64,000 nucleotides of DNA from Echinometra lucunter (lineage: Eukaryota > Echinodermata > Echinoidea > Camarodonta > Echinometridae), in contig CM057171.1 in the NCBI GenBank assembly GCA_029962745.1, positions 3,878,682 to 3,942,681 on the forward strand, in the 5' to 3' direction. The notes under the pieces were generated by a model. The model was not told where the DNA came from and ran no database searches. It saw only the letters and a program-made list of their open reading frames with translations. The stretch's first letter is position 1. The number at the start of each line of letters is the position of its first letter. Both the position numbers and the translations under genes were made by a program. This document shows positions 1 to 10,828 of the stretch, in pieces.

Positions 1-169
1 ATTTTATGACAAAAGGTGTGAAAAAAAATCTTGCACTTTTGTGATTTGTGCCAGCTTCTACACAAATAAGAGAATCACGCATGTTTCTTAAAATTTTAAT
101 CACCATTTATTGCATGTCACTCTATGTTTTACTTTTAATAAGCATCACAATGAATGAAGTGTTCGATAA

Positions 170-330
170 TTGATAGGTCCACCATCTGTTTTCGGTCACC
201 TCGCGACACCATGTCATCATACTGTTGATCAAAGTTTGTATGCGACGTTGATCCGGGTTGCCCCAAGCCCTCTACAAAATGCGCTGGAAATCGATCAAGA
301 GGTGTCGCCCTTCGCCTTCTTGTTGGCAGT
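170..330 (-). pseudogene. Tc1/mariner-like transposase C-terminal relic
   Basis: Read on the minus strand, this stretch resembles the C-terminal tail of Tc1-family transposases: a segment like WGNPDQRRIQTLINSM followed by REVTENRW, in the place where the family has an EW-IPQ block, a LI-SM block and a GG-T-Y end. It has stop codons and no start. It may belong with the transposase relic at 1985-2166, with later insertions between them. The match is by pattern only and is weak. Confidence 0.35.
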
Positions 331-1199
331 CAGACCGCAGAGGGTGCGTTGATGAGCTGAAAGAGCACTTTTTAACTAGATTCACGTATACTGAAAATAT
401 ATTCTTGCACTCGCGAGATTTCACGAGAGTTTTAGGCATATTTGCAAGGGGTCAGGAAACTCTTTCTGAATCGATTCTGATCAATTAATGTAGTTGTCCA
501 TCCCATTGACATTTTATTCTTTAGCTTAATACATATTTATACCATTTTTGTTCAGATTTAACTACTGCTAATCTTGTTCAAATGTGATGAAATTTTGGTC
601 ATTTTTAACACTCATTTTTACCCTTGTTAACTTCATCCTGGCTCCTGACCCGATTAAAGTTTTAAAATATAACTCAAGTAGATGATTGTCGAGTTTGAAA
701 TTTGGCACTGACAATGAACTAAAAACTCATTTGATGCACAGTGTATAGGTATACGCGCGAGCTTAAGCCCGGGTGCAACGGGCTGGCATTCTCGCTGTGC
801 GCTGTTGCTGTTAACTGCCTATTTGGGGTATTTAGGTGACGTTCCAGTGGAGAGTACTCAGCCTGAGGCTGAGTGATGTAATGAAGGAATGGACCAATCA
901 GGAACTAGCGGCATAGTCCTTGGACCATTCACGTTGCGCCATTCAATGAAATGTTTACCTTGCTCGAGAAAATGCTGCTCGATTTTGCCTCGCTCCTGAA
1001 CCGATTAAAAGCTAAATCATCAGAATTTCAGTGAGCTCTGAAAAAGTATCATATCACGATTCCATTGAGCTAAAAAATGCTTTGATGCAAAATATATGAC
1101 CAATATTTTTTCACTCTATTTTATCTACCATACGTAGCTTATTTACTTGCGTGAATGCTTTCCTCATTTTGAAATTTTTTCTAAATAAAATTATTAAAA
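331..1199. other. No gene seen
   Basis: AT-rich DNA without a long open frame or a recognisable repeat end. A short GC-richer patch near 750-870 shows no codon pattern that I can support. Confidence 0.5.
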
Positions 1200-1201
1200 T
1201 A

Positions 1202-1819
1202 TAGACCAATTCCGTCTCCGATTTGTGTATTTGGCCCTCTATCGGCGACGCGATAGCTACGGTGTGATAGCGCGCTGACCGCGATTGTCTCTGTTTACAA
1301 AATCAATGAAAGATATAAGATAAGCCCTGATATTGTTTCATTAACTTTATTCTCAGTAGAGCAATAAAATAAAGCATGGATACATGGGTAGATAACGTAA
1401 GACAATGGCCATATCTGACAGATGAAGGTATGATGTATTTTTGTACTTTCGTTACTTTTCCCCTTAGTTTTGTCAGTAAAAATTTGTTGATGACTAAGAA
1501 TCGCTGTATAGGAAGTACGGCTTTTCACGCAAATGGCTTCATGAGTCAAAGGCGAGAGAATTTCGCACTCAGTTAGCTTCCATTTTTTTTTTAGCTTTCT
1601 TCAGTTGTTGTGACATTTGAGCACCGCACAGCTGTGATCTGAACTTCCCCGATTATTTCTCATTGCAAACATTTAAAGAGATCTGGATATGTTGATCCAA
1701 AATGGTAAAAATCGAACGAATGTACATAACGCGCTATTGAATTATGTACTGTAAAAAGTGGGTACACACCGCAGTAAGGCGACCAGTCTGCTGCCCTCTC
1801 GCGTTGTGGAATTGGTCTA
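1202..1819. mobile_element. TA-flanked nonautonomous DNA element, copy 1
   Basis: The left end reads TAGACCAATTCC and the right end GGAATTGGTCTA, a perfect 12-bp terminal inverted repeat, flanked by TA on both sides (1200-1201 and 1820-1821). The body has no transposase. A second copy lies at 61698-62486 with the same ends and shared interior blocks, such as the one around TTTGGCCCTCTATCGGCGAC. Two copies with matching termini make this a real family. A TA duplication fits the Tc1/mariner superfamily, but that assignment is inference. Confidence 0.7.
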
Positions 1820-1984
1820 TAAGCTACAATAGGTAGAATTATTCTTCTTTAATTTTGAATTAAAATCGTCAAAATCCGTTAAGAGATAGTGAAGTGATTG
1901 GCAGTTTCCTACAATACCCTTCTGCTCATGAATATTCATAAATGTCATTTGGACCTGCATACGAGTTTTGTAAAATAAGCGCTT

Positions 1985-2166
1985 TTGAAACGCGCTGCGG
2001 TCTGACTGTTGGCTTTCCGCTATCCCAGAGGTTCTCGATGATGGGGTTGCAGTCGGGGAATCCTGCAGGCCATTCCATTCGTTCAATGCCATTTTCCTAC
2101 ATAAACTGATCGGCGACTCGAGCACGACGAGGTCTTGCATTCTCGTCCATAAAGACGACAAAATCG
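1985..2166 (-). pseudogene. Tc1/mariner-like transposase catalytic-core relic
   Basis: The minus strand reads FMDENARPRRARVADQF, a stop, then ENGIERMEWPAGFPDCNP and IIENLWD. This is the family block holding the second catalytic Asp (the D of FMDEN) and the third acidic residue of the DDE triad (the E of ENLW), with the usual spacing and the W-P-SPDLNPIE-LWD motif. An in-frame stop and an extra Ile before the last motif mark it as dead. The N-terminal helix-turn-helix and the first Asp were not found. Confidence 0.7.
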
Positions 2167-2231
2167 GCAAAATATTTTTTTAAACAAATGAAAAAATGCT
2201 AGGTGAAGCGGACTTACCTTTTTGGTTGAAT

Positions 2232-2232
2232 T

Positions 2233-2284
<52 letters not shown>
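2232..2284. repeat. (TA)n(TG)n microsatellite
   Basis: A run of TA followed by a run of TG. It is one of several TA-containing microsatellites in the first 19 kb that border palindromic elements. Confidence 0.95.
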
Positions 2285-2286
<2 letters not shown>

Positions 2287-2795
2287 ATCATTTGAGAGAA
2301 TGATAGCGTAGCATGAATAAAAGTTCCCCAGAGCTGTCCTACCATTTTGGAAATTTTGGAAAGGTTGAATATATATATAATTGAGAGGATCCCCAACTTC
2401 AACATCTCGATGGCGTCTCGGGTGGATGTATAAGAAGCAAAATGCAAGCATTTCATATTAACGAGCGGCAGGACGATCAAAATCTAAACACCGTTGCTAC
2501 ATTATGGGCTTACGAGTGGAATTTTCATAAATCAGAATGAAGAGGAAAGAAGAAGACAAAATTATCTGAAGAAAAAAAAAATACAAAAATTCCCCGATTC
2601 CTTTTTTTTTAATAACATGGTATCACACAAGGGTATATTCAATAGTTACACATAAATTTATCCTAGTTTCCCCAGATAAAATGCACTCATGTCAGCCCAA
2701 AGCAAGGCTATTTTTTTTTGTCTCCGCAGGACAAATGAGTTTGTAAACATTGAGACTGGATGTAGTTTACAAAAAAATCTCACATATACATACCC

Positions 2796-2798
2796 ACA

Positions 2799-2896
<98 letters not shown>

Positions 2897-2931
2897 CATA
2901 TATATATTTATATATATATATATATATATAT
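2796..2931. repeat. (CA)n(TA)n compound microsatellite
   Basis: About 45 bases of CA repeat followed by about 90 bases of TA repeat with a few interruptions, in the spacer of the surrounding inverted repeat. Confidence 0.95.
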
Positions 2932-3160
2932 TAAGCGTAGCCATGAATATGTATGTGATATACATGTATATAGCATGTTGTAAAATGTGTGTTTTGCAAT
3001 TGTCTACGACACGCTCACACATATGTAACATGACATATAATTATTATGTGTGTATCTTTAGAAACCTGAAGAAGGCCGGTTAGGCCGAAAGCTTGTTGAA
3101 TAAAGTTTTGAAGTACAGCAAAGTCCGTGTCTCGACTATCTTATCCTCACACTTTATATA

Positions 3161-3769
3161 GGCTTATACTCAACACTCGGGTCGCGTCGCGGCGCGGCGC
3201 GCTGGAAAACACTCGGGTCGCGGCTCGCTGAGCCAATTTTTTTTGTAATGGTATCTTCAAATCGGCCTACAGGATGGGAAAATTTTATTGAAAATTCTTT
3301 ATCACTGTTAACCTGGCCAATATATTCTTTCAATTTTACACTTTTACTCCTATCATTCCATACTGTTCCTTTCCTTCATTGTTTTGTATTCCTCTCTTAT
3401 TAATTTCCCACAGTTTATCTTTGCACTCATTCCATTCTTCCTCGTTTCCATTCTGTCATACTCCTTTCCTTGCAGTCTTACACTTTCTTTAAAGTTCAGT
3501 TTATCTACCTAGTATTCTTTCTTTCGTATTGTCAATCCTAATTCTTGTCTTCTTATTTTTCCATCAGTTAATGAAGAGCAACTTTCAACTTGTCTTTTTT
3601 TTTGTAGTAGATTTCCCCTCGAACCCGCCTTGAAGACAACAATGAAAAAGGGTTGTAAAAACATCGAGAATTTTCAATAAAATTTTCCCATCGTGTAGGC
3701 CGATTTGAAGACACCATTAAAAAAAAAAATTGGCTCAGCGAGCCGCGACCCGAGTGTTTAGTATAAGCC
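3161..3769. mobile_element. MULE-like nonautonomous element with 9-bp target duplication
   Basis: The ends are GGCTTATACT and AGTATAAGCC, and the inverted similarity runs inward for more than 100 bp, through CACTCGGGTCGCGGCTCGCTG and an AATCGGCCTACA block. The left arm carries an extra GC-rich duplication. The flanking 9-mer CTTTATATA occurs directly at both borders (3152-3160 and 3770-3778). Long inverted termini plus a 9-bp duplication are the hallmark of Mutator-like elements. There is no transposase inside. The flanks are AT-repeat-like, so the 9-bp match is a little less telling than in complex DNA. Confidence 0.65.
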
Positions 3770-4506
3770 CTTTATATATATATATATATATATGTGAGAT
3801 TTTTTTGTAAACTACGTCCAGTCTCAATGTTTACAAACTTATTTGTTCTGCGGAAACAAAAAATAGCTTTGATTTGGCTGACATGAGTGCATTTATCTGG
3901 GGAAACTGGGATAAAATATGTGTAACTATTGAATACATCCTTGTATGATACAATGTTATTAAAAACAAAGGAATCGGGGAATTTTTTGATTTTTTTCTTC
4001 TTTCCTCTTCATTCTGATTTATGAAAATCCCGCTCAGTAAGCCCATAATGTAGCAACGGTTTTTAGATTTTGATCGTCCCGCCGCTCGTTAATATGAAAT
4101 GCTTGCATTTTGTTTCTTTTACAGTATCCAGGCATTCTTCTATTCTTCTTTTCTTAGTATGGGAGGGGAAGTCAATAGTCATTAGTTTTGACATCACATA
4201 TAAGAGAAAAGTAATGTTAATATAAGTGCTAGTGATAGTATTCCACATTATAGAGGCCTCTATACCGCTGATTCATCTTAAGACAGTCCTCAAAGCTTAT
4301 CTGTCTAGGCAGTCTGTGCATTACATTCTTCCATCTTCTTTATTTCTTTTCTTTTTTGTATAAAGCTTTCTTGCCTTTTGAAATTTGTATTAAGAACTGG
4401 ATAAAGTCACTTAATATTTCATTAATACATACTCTTTAAGTTGACAAAGGGTTCGAATTCAATTCAACATTTCTTACGGCGAATTTACCCCATTTTGGTC
4501 CTCTAG

Positions 4507-4567
4507 AATTCGACGATTCATCATCGGAAGAAGAAACACTTGAAGGGACATCTTTAAGACGACCAAG
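4507..4567 (+). CDS. Death-domain gene, penultimate exon (partial gene)
   Basis: A 61-bp internal exon: an acceptor ending CCTCTAG, then coding sequence FDDSSSEEETLEGTSLRRP, then the donor AAG|GTAATG. It starts with two bases completing a codon and ends with two (AG) that are completed by the first base of the next exon (C at 5177), giving Ser. Frame compatibility across the 609-bp intron is the main support. The peptide is an acidic, Ser-rich linker with no domain of its own, which suits the region before a C-terminal death domain. Upstream exons were not identified, so the protein N-terminus is unknown. Confidence 0.6.
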
Positions 4568-4719
4568 GTAATGTAATCCATTTAGTTTTATTTCGTGAAT
4601 TCGCACAATTTGTGAACTGAAATCATGACAAAATTACGGCTTATGATTATTGATTCTTCTTGCTTGAAACCAAAGCAGTGCATTGTTCTTTGACCATGTA
4701 CCATGTTTACAGCTCATTA

Positions 4720-5033
4720 CCCTGCTGGAAAGATCACAGTGTCACTCAGTGTGTTCACAGTGTGTGTACACATGGTGGACTATGCGAAGATGTGATTCAC
4801 AACGTTAAAACGCTCAAATTTAACAGTTGAAGATAATTTCACACTGTGGACACCTCAACAATTTGAGTGTTCACAGTGTGTTCACATAGTGGACTCTGTG
4901 ATTATGAGATTCACAATGTTAAAACGCTAAAATTTAACAGTGTGAAGACGATTTCACATTGTGTTCACGCTATGTTCCACAATGTGACCACACTGTGAAC
5001 ACAATGTTGGATACTGCGTTCTTTCCAGCAGGG
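4720..5033. mobile_element. TIR MITE in the death-domain gene intron
   Basis: The ends are CCCTGCTGGAAAGA and CTTTCCAGCAGGG with TA on both sides (4718-4719 and 5034-5035). The 314-bp interior is packed with ACAGTGTG/TTCACA words and contains an internal tandem duplication of about 125 bp (around 4760-4985) centred on GATTCACAA-GTTAAAACGCT. It has no coding capacity. It lies wholly inside the 4568-5176 intron. Confidence 0.8.
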
Positions 5034-5176
5034 TATTTTTCAGTTCTCCTCCAGGGAGATACAGAGGTAGGGTAGAATCGAAACAATATTCACTGTTGGT
5101 CTTGAGTTTTAATTATACCCTAATTTTAAAAGAATTACTTATCAGTATACATGTAAATTTTTGTTCATATTTAAAG

Positions 5177-5453
5177 CGGAAGCACGAGCGACAGTGGCGT
5201 GTCAGAAAACGAGGTAGACAGGCTTGTAAAAGAATTAGGGAATCATGAAGACGTGCAGAATTTGGCCAGGAAGCTTGGATTCGAACGTCCAAAATGGCAG
5301 GCATATGGGAAAATGAACACAGATGGACGGTTTGATGGGACGAGAAACATGATCTTCGACTGGAAGAAGAATACATCAAAGCAACAGCAAAGACCAACTC
5401 TAAGAAAGGCTCTGGAAGATGCTGGCTTTGCAGAAGCTTCGGAGCTCCTGTGA
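5177..5453 (+). CDS. Death-domain protein, terminal exon
   Basis: The acceptor TTTAAAG at 5170-5176 opens a 277-bp exon that runs to TGA at 5451-5453. After SGSTSDSGVSENEV the roughly 75 C-terminal residues look like a six-helix death domain: LVKELGNHEDVQNLARKLG (helices 1-2, with the usual LA--LG), a Trp in helix 2-3 (PKWQAY), MIFDWKK (the W of helix 4), and LRKALEDAGFAEASELL (helices 5-6). Death domains bind other death domains in receptor and adaptor signalling, for example NF-kB or caspase activation; which partner is not readable here. The start is an acceptor, not a Met. Alternatives such as a DED or CARD are less likely because of the paired W motifs. Confidence 0.7.
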
Positions 5454-5828
5454 TTCCCGGCTCGCACCCAGGTGCCATTTACTGACATCCTGACGTTTGA
5501 GCTGCGCTGGCGCCTCTCTTGTGGGTTATAACTCTAAGCCATTCATTATGCAATCACTTTCCAAATTAAATTTGCATTCGGGCACTATATCAGCACAAGT
5601 AGTATGTAACATTTTTTTAGTCTGTGATTATCAGCAAATTGAGTCTTATTATTATTATTTTGATGAGTCCACCCCCCCCCCCCCCCCACGGTATGTGCTA
5701 CATCATCAAGCTAGTAAAAAATGCCCAGTTTTCTTTCACAGTGTAATCGCATGATCAGAGCTCAACTTAATCCCTAATTGAAGAGTGCTTTGAACAGGCC
5801 CGTACTTTTATACGGCATGATACTGATG

Positions 5829-6196
5829 ATCGGCGTAAATCCGTTTTGAGGAGGGGGGGGGGGGGGGGATGATCCACTTTTTGCGTGAACTCAAACTTAA
5901 GTATTCACACACACCCTCACTCACCTGAGCAGACCCCCACACATATAATTCTTCTATTTTGTGAGCGAGCGAAAAAAAATTAACCACTTTGGGGTTTTTT
6001 AAGATCATTTCAAATGAAAGTTCCACTATATGACCGTTGTTTGTGACATTTTTATGAAAGATTTTACGAACTGATTAATTACAATATAATTTTTCCCTTA
6101 AAGTGAGGGGGTGGATGTTTGTACATGCCATCCCCCCCCCCCCCCCCTCCACAAAAAGAGATATATCCCCCTCCCATCCCCCGGGATTTACGCCAA
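5829..6196. mobile_element. G/C-homopolymer MITE, copy 1
   Basis: The ends GGCGTAAATCC and GGATTTACGCC are inverted copies. The flanks carry a near-repeat TGATACTGAT and TGATACCGAT, suggesting a 9-10 bp duplication with one mismatch. Inside are long G and C runs just within each end and a GTGAGCGAGCG word. The same element recurs inverted at 62611-63051. No coding capacity. Confidence 0.65.
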
Positions 6197-7179
6197 TGAT
6201 ACCGATTCAATAAAAAGAAAATCCGAGTTCAGTCCCATCGGTGGAACAGTATATGATGTAGTATAAGATACCTTATAACCTATCACGTTTTCTTCAATTA
6301 ACACTTTGATCAATAAAATGTGACAATTAACACTTTGATCAATAAAATATAACAGCGAATAGCTAAACAGAAGCCTTTTTTTTTTCCTGATTCATGCCAA
6401 TTTCACCTCTTCCAAAGTTCTGAATGAACAGCAATTAGAGTGATCTCCATGCCAGTTGAATGAACCCATGAGAGCAGCTCCTGAACTCCACTCATCCTAA
6501 ACTTGGCACAAGCAATTTTGGTGACAACCCACTTCACTGAAGGCCCGCGAGGCCGAAAATAGCAAATTGTATTCTGTAATGTACACCGCTCTGACCACAT
6601 TCTGTGCCAGAAGAAAGTTTAATAAGTATTAAAAGGCTGCGGAAAGTTTTTCATTGAAGGTGTGGGACATCTGGAAGCGAGAACTAAACGTGCTAAAGGA
6701 GACATGATCATTTTTATATACCGATAACGCATTATTTGTGAGGAATCAAAATATGATACGAGAAATGTCGGCTTCGCGAGCCTTCGGTCTCGCGTGCCTT
6801 CGGTCAAGCGGGTGGACCCCACAATTTTAACATCCTTTTAAAAATTAGCTTCAGAGCTCATTCATGCATGTTCAGATATTGGTGAGTGTAGCCAATCAAA
6901 TTAGAGAACAGATAATTAAATACCATGCTATGATTCACAAAACTGCCTTAGTTGTTCAGTATTTGGACTTAAATATCGGTTTCCTTTATATGAACTCACG
7001 TTGTACATCGTCTGAGAAAATGAACTTATTAACGCCCACTGGAGGTATTTAATGATATTTGAACAATTCATACTCATTGTCCATCAGGTCTAATCGAGAA
7101 ATGTGTAATATCAAGTAATAATGCCCATATTAAGATGCTACATTTATCCATTGAATTAAGATATTAGAGAAATGCAAGA
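6197..7179. other. No gene seen
   Basis: AT-rich DNA. A short duplication of ATTAACACTTTGATCAATAA occurs near 6297-6350, and a CTTCGGTCTCGCG-like reiteration near 6770-6810. I see no supported exon. Confidence 0.5.
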
Positions 7180-9426
7180 GAAATTATCAATATTGTGAAC
7201 AATCAACCAGTTGCGAAAAGCGCCAGGTGCGACGGTATCCAAAACTCTTTACTGAAGAAAATTATCAAATCAATTGTCGATCCCTTAGTGCATATTTTTA
7301 ATGTCTCTCTTACATCAGGACATGTAACTAATAAAAGTAAATTTCCAAAGTGATACCTCTTTTTAAAAAGCAGATAAACAACTTGTTAATAACTATAGTC
7401 CAATTTCTCTACTTACATCATTGTCTGAAGTTCTTGAGAAACTAGTTTATACAAGAACTGCCGCCTTCTTTAGTAAATGCAATATTTATTTAAACTTTTT
7501 TTTGTATGTTTTATTAAAGTAAATCAGCAGAATCACATATTTACATGATTGGCAGGATTTGGGCTTCGCGAAAGTCATAGCACTTCGCAAGCAATTTTGT
7601 CTTTTATAAATAAATTTGCCACTTCCATTGATAAAGGTTGGAATACTGTTGGGATATTCCTGGACTTCTCCAAGGCCTTCGATACCACAAATCATGACAT
7701 TGTTTTACATAAGCTTTCACACTACGGTATCAGAGGGAAGGCCTTGGAGTGGTTCAGGAGTTAACTCTTAGATAGGACCCAATTTGTAACTGTAAATAAT
7801 TGTAATTCTTCTACTCTTAAGGTTACCTGTGGTGTACCACAGGGCAGTCTTCTGGGTCCTCTTCTTTTTATCACTCACATCCATGGCATTTCAACATCTT
7901 CAAATCTTTCATTTACACTTTTTGCATTTGATTCCAACCTTTTTTCTCTCTCTCAATCTAATGCTAACCAACTCCTTAGAATAATAAACTCTGAACTTGC
8001 TAAAGTAACTGACTGGATTAAGGCCAACAAACTATTATTCAACCTGCAGAAGACTATGTTGTTCACCAACAGAATTACCTGCCTTCCTGATGTTATTTTT
8101 GATAATACTGTACTTCAAATGGTTTCTACAACCAATTTTTAAAGGAATCCTTATTGATAACAAACTGTCATGGAAACCGCACATCGACAACATGTGCAAA
8201 ATTATCTCACGAAACATCGGAATTATTAAAACTTAATTTTTTTCTTCCTTTCCCTACCGGTATATACCCTGCTCACCTTATACTATACCTTGACTTTGCC
8301 ATATGTTGATTATGGGATTTTAGCATAGGACACAATTAAATAGAATACTTCTACACAAAAAAGCACTTTGGATTTTTTTTCAAACAGATTTCACATCTCA
8401 TACAAATACTCTAATTTTGGAAAATAATGTGTTAAAGGTAAGTGATTTTTTTCTTTTCCAACTCGTCCTATTATGTATAAACTAGAAAAACGCGATCTAC
8501 CCGCTCTTTTTACTGATATGTTCCGCAAGAATGATTCTATGTACAGTTTCCGACAGAAGTGAGTACACCCTTTACAAAATGTTAAAATTGAAATGTAAAT
8601 TCTTACATAAATGTATTACAACTATGGTAGAGAAGAACAAAAATTCTGTGACTGACGTATTGATAGGAATTATCTCTTCCATAACAATAATGTAATAGCT
8701 GAAAGATTTTCTTTAAATTTGTGACAACAAAAGTTAAGCACACTCTCAAGGGTGCACTCACTTTTGTTGGATACTGTGCATGGTTATCCCACCAGACGAC
8801 ATAACTCTTTTCATATACCACTTACTAGAACAGTCTCCACCTAAAACACGTTTGTTTTCGCCGAACCCATTTATTGGAATTCCTTCCTCAATGAAATTAA
8901 AAACTCCCCTAGCCTCAACACCTTTAAACCTAAACTCAAGAAACATTTATCTCAGCCATTATCTGTCAAAAGCCCAAGCCTAAACACTCCTGTCCCCTTC
9001 TCTTATACTATACACTTTTTTATCCACCTCCCGCCCTTTCCCTATCTTTGTTGTTGTTGTCTCTTTGATTTGTTTTAAATTTGTGTGGCTTTAATTGTTT
9101 TGATTATGTTATTGATTTGTAACTTCTGTTTTGTTTTGCTTTTGTTAATATATCTGTAATGTCATCGCTTATGACGGCATGTAACTATGTAACAAAGTTT
9201 CAGGGGCTTGCACCTTACAAGCTTTGCTCTTTTTTTTTTAGCTTGCCCCTCCGTTTTACTATATCCTTTTCTCAGTCTGGTCAACTTTATTTTGTTCAGT
9301 ATCTTTCTTTTGTGTTATTTCATCATATTACTTTTGTCTATAAAGAGATTATTGAATTCATATATTTGTTTTGTATATACTGTGAAACGGAAAAATAAAC
9401 AAATCAGATCAAATCAAATCAAATCA
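7180..9426 (+). pseudogene. Decayed non-LTR retrotransposon (CR1/L2-like reverse transcriptase)
   Basis: Fragments of a LINE reverse transcriptase appear in order on the plus strand. They are a KSARCDGIQNSLLKKI segment near 7210, NNYSPISLLTSLSEVLEKL near 7390, FLDFSKAFDTTNHDIVLHKL at about 7660-7715, and GVPQGSLLGPLLF near 7833-7870. The catalytic YADD block follows as FAFD near 7923, so the active site is lost. The C-terminal region HGYPTRRHNS comes next, then NSFLNEIKNSPSLNTFKPKL near 8870-8930. Stops and frameshifts are frequent. The element ends in a (CAAAT)n-like tail at about 9399-9426, a microsatellite 3' end typical of the CR1/L2 group. A mariner-type MITE (8544-8776) splits the C-terminal part. 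Confidence 0.8.
8544..8776. mobile_element. Tc1/mariner-type MITE inserted in the LINE relic
   Basis: The left end CAGTTTCCGACAGAAGTG and the complement of the right end, CAGTATCCAACAAAAGTG, agree over about 27 bp with four mismatches. The left flank is TA and the right TG (one change). The LINE peptide reads through if this segment is removed: RKNDSM before it and HGYPTRR after it. Length 233 bp, no coding capacity. Confidence 0.8.
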
Positions 9427-10000
9427 AGGTTTTCTTCTTGCAACTACTAAGAATGAATGCTTCTTCTGACATTTTAATGAATGGCACTAATTAAAATAGA
9501 TAATTATATGGACGATATGTTCTATTCGCTTTTGTCATCATGCTGTGTAGCTGTTACCTATTAATGTTGTTTCTGAATTTCTAAAATTTTTATTACTGAA
9601 TTTTACTACCGCATTCTGAATTTTACTATTGCGTTTTACTACCGGATTTTAACTGTGAAGTCTATCACCAAATTCTATTACTGAATTTTTAGAGCATACC
9701 GCCTTTAAATTGTCAACACTACTTTTATTTCTGCACTTTTGTACCTTCATCTTTCAGTCAATGTTTATGTGTCATAAATCAGTACTTTTTGGTATAATAC
9801 TCGCCCTGTAAAACTTAATAGTTTGCGATCAGTCATACTTGTTTAGGCAGTATGCAGGTTTAATTGTGCATATACTCTATTTTAATACATGTACTAAAAA
9901 GATAGAATCAATTATTTGATTTGTATATACAGTAAGGAAGTCATCGTATTAACCCAAAAATTACATATTAAGTTGGTAAGTATATTCTCCGCAAAGAAAC

Positions 10001-10002
<2 letters not shown>
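9427..10002. other. No gene; short degenerate tandem motif
   Basis: Near 9590-9695 a degenerate repeat built on GAATTTTACTACCG-like words occurs about five times. Otherwise AT-rich sequence with nothing supported. Confidence 0.5.

Positions 10003-10048
<46 letters not shown>
10003..10048. repeat. (TA)n microsatellite
   Basis: Uninterrupted TA run bordering the palindromic element that starts at 10111. Confidence 0.95.
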
Positions 10049-10051
<3 letters not shown>

Positions 10052-10110
10052 GTAATGTGTGCACAACCCATTAACATGATTGGCCCTGTCTTGTTTAATG
10101 GCAATATAAA

Positions 10111-10368
10111 ATGAAACACACAAGACAGCGAAGGACGTAGCTGTATAATTCCACTTTAATGTCCCGAGCTTTCGGCTTCAAAGGCCTTTATCATGGGTTC
10201 TGGTAGGGTTGTGGGAGTGGTTCAGTGATTCCTGAACACACGAGCAGGAATCACTGAACCACTCCCACAACCCCACCAGAACCCTCGATAAAGGCCTTTG
10301 AAGCCGAAAGCTCGGGACATTAAAGTGGAATTATACAGCTACGTCCTTCGCTGTCTTGCGTGTTTCAT
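10111..10368. mobile_element. 258-bp palindromic element
   Basis: Two 122-bp arms (10111-10232 and 10247-10368) are near-perfect inverted copies around a 14-bp spacer. The termini are ATGAAACAC and GTGTTTCAT. Each arm carries AAGGCCTTTGAAGCCGAAAG, a small hairpin followed by GAAAG. TA-rich microsatellite lies outside the right end and about 60 bp outside the left end. There is no ORF. It behaves like a foldback MITE; I do not recognise the family. Confidence 0.85.
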
Positions 10369-10490
10369 TATATATATATATATTGGTATATATACATACT
10401 GAAAGAAATGAAAATGGGAGAATAATAATTGCGTAGCTCCCTCAATGTTCCCCAGAGCTGTCATCCATTTTGAATCAAGGGTTGAAAAAA

Positions 10491-10561
10491 TGCCTCCGCC
10501 GGGAATCGAACCCGGGTCACTGGCTTAGAACGTCCTTGCCTTACCACTAGACCACAGAGGC
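10491..10561 (-). tRNA. tRNA-like pseudogene, damaged anticodon arm
   Basis: The minus strand has the same acceptor, D and T arms as the copy at 10758-10828, including A-box TGGTCTAGTGG and B-box GGTTCGATTCC. The anticodon stem is broken: AGGAC opposite GCCAG pairs at only two of five positions. The nominal anticodon is TTC. It is probably not a functional tRNA. Confidence 0.6.
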
Positions 10562-10757
10562 GGGCCAGCAGTTAGGCGTGACCGAATCCAATTGACCGAC
10601 AGACAAATTTCCAACCCTGTTTGATCCTGCGGCATGCGGCATGCGGCATGCGGCTTCTCATTGTTCATTAACTCATCTGCACCAAAATAAAGGATCAAAA
10701 AGGGTTGGAAATTTGTCTGTCGGTCAATTGGATTCGGTCACGCCTAACTGCTGGCCC

Positions 10758-10828
10758 GCCTCTGTGGTCTAGTGGTAAGGCATTGGCGTCCTATGCCAGT
10801 GACCCGGGTTCGATTCCCGGCGGAGGCA
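10758..10828 (+). tRNA. tRNA-like gene, anticodon CCT (Arg)
   Basis: A full cloverleaf can be drawn. The acceptor GCCTCTG pairs with CGGAGGC with one G-U pair. The D stem GTC/GGC encloses TAGTGGTAA. The anticodon stem TTGGC/GCCAG encloses the loop GTCCTAT, with anticodon CCT at 10790-10792. The T stem CCGGG/CCCGG encloses TTCGATT. The discriminator is A. Internal A-box TGGTCTAGTGG and B-box GGTTCGATTCC match the RNA polymerase III consensus. Because it sits in a palindromic repeat and G32/U38 are unusual, a tRNA-derived repeat is as likely as a working tRNA. Confidence 0.6.

Larger units (their letters stand above)
2430..4126. repeat. Inverted repeat with about 340-360 bp arms, interrupted by a MULE-like element
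   Basis: The arm at about 2430-2793 reappears inverted at about 3793-4126. Both contain a segment about 20 codons long reading toward GTTTACAAA, the block ATGCACTCATGTCAG or its complement, and the block around GCAACGGT. The arms differ by scattered substitutions and homopolymer lengths. The spacer holds (CA)n(TA)n, a CTGAAGAAGGCC hairpin near 3066-3095, and the separate element at 3161-3769. No protein-coding content was recognised. Confidence 0.75.
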
